Below are positions 61,168-64,000 of a stretch of DNA of 64,000 nucleotides, one piece after another. The notes under the pieces are model-generated. The model had not been told where the DNA came from. It saw only the letters and a list, made by a program, of their open reading frames with translations, and ran no database searches. The stretch's first letter is position 1, and every line of letters starts with the position of its first letter. Origin of the DNA: Streptomyces fildesensis (lineage in GTDB: Bacteria; Actinomycetota; Actinomycetes; Streptomycetales; Streptomycetaceae). The stretch lies in the NCBI RefSeq assembly GCF_016107395.1, contig NZ_JAAIKO010000043.1, forward strand, positions 1 through 64,000, read 5' to 3'. A program made the translations under genes and the position numbers.

Positions 61168-62312
61168 TGGCCGTCGGTGAGGAGGAGCGGCTCGCCCGCG
61201 CCGCGCTGACCCGGATCGCCGATCCGGGTGACGAGACGGTCGGCGGATGGCTGCGGGAGCGTGATCCACGGGAAGTGGTGCGGGAGATCCTGGCCGGTGT
61301 GCCGCTGCCGGGGGCGAGCGAGCGGCGGATGGCCGGGTACCGGATACGCGCCGGAGCGCTGGACCCCGCCGCGGATCTGGCCGCGATGGAAGCGCTCGGC
61401 GGGCGCTTCGTCTGCCCGGGCGACACCGACTGGCCGGCGCAGCTGGACGATCTCGGCGCCGCGCGGCCCTACGGCCTGTGGGTGCGGGGGCGGCCGAAGC
61501 TGCGGATGTGGGCCCTGCGGTCGGTCGCCGTGGTGGGCGCGCGGGCCTGTACCGACTACGGCGCCCATATGGCGGCCCGGCTGGGCGCGGGGCTGGCCGA
61601 AGCCGGCTGGGTGGTGGTCTCGGGCGCGGCGTACGGCGTGGACGGCGCGGCCCACCGGGGCGCGCTGTCGGCGGCCGGGGCGACCATCGCGGTGCTGGCC
61701 TGCGGAGCGGATGTGCCCTATCCGCCGGGGCATGCCGACTTGATCTCCCGGATCGCGGAACAGGGCCTGGTCGTCGGGGAGTTGCCACCGGGCTCCCATC
61801 CGACCCGCAGCAGATTCGTGCTCCGCAACCGCGTCATCGCCGCCCTCACCCGCGGCACGGTGGTGGTCGAAGCACAGCACCGCAGCGGCTCGCTGATCAC
61901 CGCGCGGTGCGCCCGGGAGCTGGGGCGGCTGACGATGGGCGTGCCGGGTCCGTGCACCTCGGGCCTCTCGGCCGGTGTGCATGAACTGCTGCGCCATGAG
62001 GCGGCGCTGGTCACCGACGCGGCGGAGGTCGTCGAGATGGTCGGCCGGATCGGCGGCGACCTGGCGCCCGAGCGACGTGGTCCAGTGCTGGCCAGGGATC
62101 TGCTGGAGGCCGCCGCCACGCGGGTGCTGGAGGCGCTGCCCGCCCAAGGCGGCGCCGGCGTCGAGCAGATCGCCCGCGCCTCGGCCACCGGAAAGGACGA
62201 CACGCTCGGACGCCTCTACGAATTGCAGGCACTCGGCTTCGTGGAACGGGACGGAGAACGATGGAAGTTGACGCGATTCACCCAGGACCGGACGGTTCCC
62301 CGAGCAGAGTGA
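61167..62312 (+). CDS. dprA: DNA-processing protein DprA
   Basis: DprA (Smf), 381 residues, protects incoming single-stranded DNA and loads RecA. The Rossmann core: VVGARACTDYG near 123-133 and VVSGAAYGVDGAAHRGAL near 151-168; C-terminal winged helix about 315-381 (GVEQIARASA, LYELQALGFVER). ATG 61167 overlaps comM by one base. Bases 62313-62579 lie between it and whiG. Confidence 0.94.
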   Translation: MAVGEEERLARAALTRIADPGDETVGGWLRERDPREVVREILAGVPLPGASERRMAGYRIRAGALDPAADLAAMEALGGRFVCPGDTDWPAQLDDLGAARPYGLWVRGRPKLRMWALRSVAVVGARACTDYGAHMAARLGAGLAEAGWVVVSGAAYGVDGAAHRGALSAAGATIAVLACGADVPYPPGHADLISRIAEQGLVVGELPPGSHPTRSRFVLRNRVIAALTRGTVVVEAQHRSGSLITARCARELGRLTMGVPGPCTSGLSAGVHELLRHEAALVTDAAEVVEMVGRIGGDLAPERRGPVLARDLLEAAATRVLEALPAQGGAGVEQIARASATGKDDTLGRLYELQALGFVERDGERWKLTRFTQDRTVPRAE

Positions 62313-62579
62313 CCCGGTCAACACGGAGCACCTCGGGGGAAGGTGGTTGACCTGGGGCAATCGGGTGAAGAGGTTTGGAGTCGGCGTGGGGAATGCATGA
62401 TTGCTCAACATTCCCTCGCGGGAGACTCGCGGCGGACTCGCAGCCCCGAACCCCCCAGCGGAACGTATCTGCGCATGCCCCATACGGAAGTCGTAGCAAT
62501 AAGCGACACTATGGTCACGCTACGCTCCCATTGACCCCATTTTCCGCCCACGTCTCGGCAGAACGGCACAAGACGACGC
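62313..62579 (+). promoter_or_regulatory. Region upstream of whiG
   Basis: No gene is seen in these 267 bp. It has TATGGT (62509-62514) and TACGCT (62521-62526) as possible -10 hexamers, and TTGACC (62531-62536), none clearly paired at 17 bp, so the whiG start site cannot be fixed from sequence. The region is less GC-rich than its neighbours. Confidence 0.4.
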
Positions 62580-63416
62580 ATGCCCCAGCACACCCCCGGG
62601 CCGGACCGGGCCACGGCGGCCACCGCCGCGCGCAGTGCCCCCCGTCCCGCCGCCCCCACCTCGCTCGACGCGCTGTGGCGGACCTACAAGTCCACGGCGG
62701 ACGCGAAGCTCCGGGAGCAGCTCATCCTGCACTACTCGCCGCTGGTGAAGTACGTCGCGGGACGGGTCAGCGTCGGTCTGCCGGCCAACGTCGAGCAGGC
62801 GGACTTCGTGTCCTCGGGGGTCTTCGGGCTCATCGACGCCATCGAGAAGTTCGACCCGGAACGGGCGATCAAGTTCGAGACGTACGCGATCACCCGGATC
62901 CGCGGCGCCATGATCGACGAGCTGCGGGCACTGGACTGGATCCCGCGCTCCGTACGGCAGAAGGCGCGTGCAGTGGAGCGCGCCTACGCCACCCTGGAGG
63001 CCTCGCTGCGGCGCACCCCCAGCGAGTCCGAGGTCGCTGCCGAGATGGGCCTCGGACTGGAGGAACTGCACGGAGTGTTCAGCGCCCTGTCGCTGGCCAA
63101 CGTGGTGGCGCTGGAGGAGCTGCTGCACGTCGGCGGTGACAGCGGCGACCGGCTCAGCCTGGTCGACACCCTGGAGGACACCGGTGCCGACAACCCGGTG
63201 GAGGTCGCGGAGGACCGCGAGCTGCGCCGGTTGCTGGCCCGCGCGGTGAACACCCTCCCGGAGCGCGAGAAGACCGTTGTGACGCTCTACTACTACGAGG
63301 GGCTCACGCTCGCCGAGATCGGCCAGGTGCTCGGTGTCACCGAGAGCCGGGTCAGCCAGATCCACACCAAATCGGTGCTGCAGTTGCGCGCGAAGCTGGC
63401 GGACGTCGGCCGCTGA
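62580..63416 (+). CDS. whiG: Sporulation sigma factor WhiG
   Basis: WhiG, 278 residues, is the FliA-type sigma factor that starts spore formation in aerial hyphae. It transcribes whiI and whiH; in S. venezuelae it is held by the anti-sigma RsiG with c-di-GMP. Region 2: LVKYVAGRVSVGLPANVEQAD and FETYAITRIRGAMIDELRALDW; region 4: LTLAEIGQVLGVTESRVSQIH near the end. ATG 62580 lacks a strong ribosome binding site. It follows yraN-comM-dprA on the same strand, the standard Streptomyces order. Confidence 0.97.
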   Translation: MPQHTPGPDRATAATAARSAPRPAAPTSLDALWRTYKSTADAKLREQLILHYSPLVKYVAGRVSVGLPANVEQADFVSSGVFGLIDAIEKFDPERAIKFETYAITRIRGAMIDELRALDWIPRSVRQKARAVERAYATLEASLRRTPSESEVAAEMGLGLEELHGVFSALSLANVVALEELLHVGGDSGDRLSLVDTLEDTGADNPVEVAEDRELRRLLARAVNTLPEREKTVVTLYYYEGLTLAEIGQVLGVTESRVSQIHTKSVLQLRAKLADVGR

Positions 63417-63442
63417 CGCCGGTCACCGCCTACAGTGGACGG

Positions 63443-64000
63443 GTGCCCAGGATTCGAGCGGCCTCGGTGGCCGAGCACCGGACGATGCAGCGCGACGCCC
63501 TGCTGGACGCCGCCCGATCCCTCCTGACCGAGGGCGGCACGGAGGCGCTGACCTTCCCCGCCCTGGCCGAACGCACCGGCCTCGCACGGTCGTCCGTCTA
63601 TGAGTACTTCCGCTCCCGGGCGGCTGTCGTCGAGGAACTGTGCTCCGTCGACTTCCCGGTCTGGGCCGCCGAGGTCGAGGCGGCGATGGAGGCCGCCGAC
63701 GGCGCCGCGGCCAAGATCGAGGCGTATGTCCGCAGCCAGCTCACCCTGGTCGGCGACCGGCGGCACCGGGCCGTGGTGGCCATCTCGGCGGGCGAGCTGG
63801 ACGCCGGGGCCCGCGAGAAGATCCGCGCGGCGCACGGCGGTCTGGTCGCCATGGTGGTCGAGGCGCTGGGCGACCTCGGACACGAGGAGCCACGGCTGAC
63901 GGCGATGCTGCTGCAGGGCGTCGTGGACGCCGCGGTGCGCCGGATCGAGCTGGGCGCCGCCGAGGTCCCTGAGCGGATCGTCGACGCCGCGGTGGCTATG
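63443..64000 (+). CDS. TetR family transcriptional regulator, 3' end cut by window
   Basis: The first 186 residues of a TetR/AcrR-type repressor; it runs off the window without a stop. The HTH is about 13-58 (QRDALLDAARSLLTEGGTEALTF, then RTGLARSSVYEYFRSRA). The C-terminal ligand domain is partly present and has no clear match. GTG 63443 is six bases after TACAGT (63431-63436), implying a leaderless mRNA. It is the next gene after whiG; its target is not visible. Confidence 0.85.
   Translation, partial: MPRIRAASVAEHRTMQRDALLDAARSLLTEGGTEALTFPALAERTGLARSSVYEYFRSRAAVVEELCSVDFPVWAAEVEAAMEAADGAAAKIEAYVRSQLTLVGDRRHRAVVAISAGELDAGAREKIRAAHGGLVAMVVEALGDLGHEEPRLTAMLLQGVVDAAVRRIELGAAEVPERIVDAAVAM

Overview
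The window is one continuous stretch of a Streptomyces chromosome. The DNA is very GC-rich and codon position three is almost always G or C. Starts are a mix of ATG, GTG and TTG. NdgR, HupS, NsdA, WhiG, four tandem signal peptidases and a glucose permease next to smc together are a Streptomyces signature. As far as I remember it, the gene order follows the conserved core around SCO5550-SCO5625 of S. coelicolor.

Layout. 1-5.6 kb: end of a tRNA-Glu gene, a MerR regulator divergent from a DUF4188 gene, the IclR regulator ndgR divergent from leuCD, a small unknown gene and hupS. 5.6-13 kb: cofC, an acyltransferase-gpsA-ddl operon, a 178-bp hairpin-forming repeat fused to the end of a DUF3515 gene, an Lrp/AsnC-type protein, thiL-thiD and rpmB. 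13-25 kb: a DAK2 protein, recG, a helix-turn-helix protein, rsmD, coaD, a coiled-coil protein with a Tyr/Gln-rich tail, a DUF177 gene, rpmF, rnc, mutM, an HxlR regulator, a CAP-domain exoprotein and acyP. 25-34 kb: a small coiled-coil gene, smc, glcP, a luciferase-like oxidoreductase and ftsY. 34-42 kb: a Prim-Pol-like protein, nsdA, the nitrogen operon amtB-glnK-glnD, and ffh.

42-51.7 kb looks like the variable part of the window: a GNAT acetyltransferase, an NmrA-like oxidoreductase behind a SoxR-like promoter, a secreted GH20 hexosaminidase, a short UvrA2-type protein, a methyltransferase, an archaeal/eukaryote-type prolyl-tRNA synthetase that may be a second copy, and an SprT-like zinc metalloprotease. 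51.7-64 kb returns to conserved genes: rpsP-khpA-rimM-trmD-rplS, four signal peptidase genes, a Nudix gene, a DUF2469 gene, yraN-comM-dprA, the sporulation sigma factor whiG and a truncated TetR gene.

No phage, CRISPR array, biosynthetic cluster or insertion sequence with a transposase is visible. The most interesting signals are in non-coding DNA: an 18-bp hairpin that buries the yraN ribosome binding site and stops one base before its start codon; two DNA-damage-type (PafBC-like) promoter candidates at recG and its neighbour; a 21-bp tandem operator before a small unknown gene; a symmetric operator inside the ndgR promoter; a SoxR-like box; a MerR operator with three half-sites; and many -10 hexamers placed 5-9 bases before start codons, implying leaderless mRNAs, two of which use the upstream gene's TAG stop as part of the hexamer.

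All family and symbol assignments come from recognising translated sequence and gene order. No database search was run.
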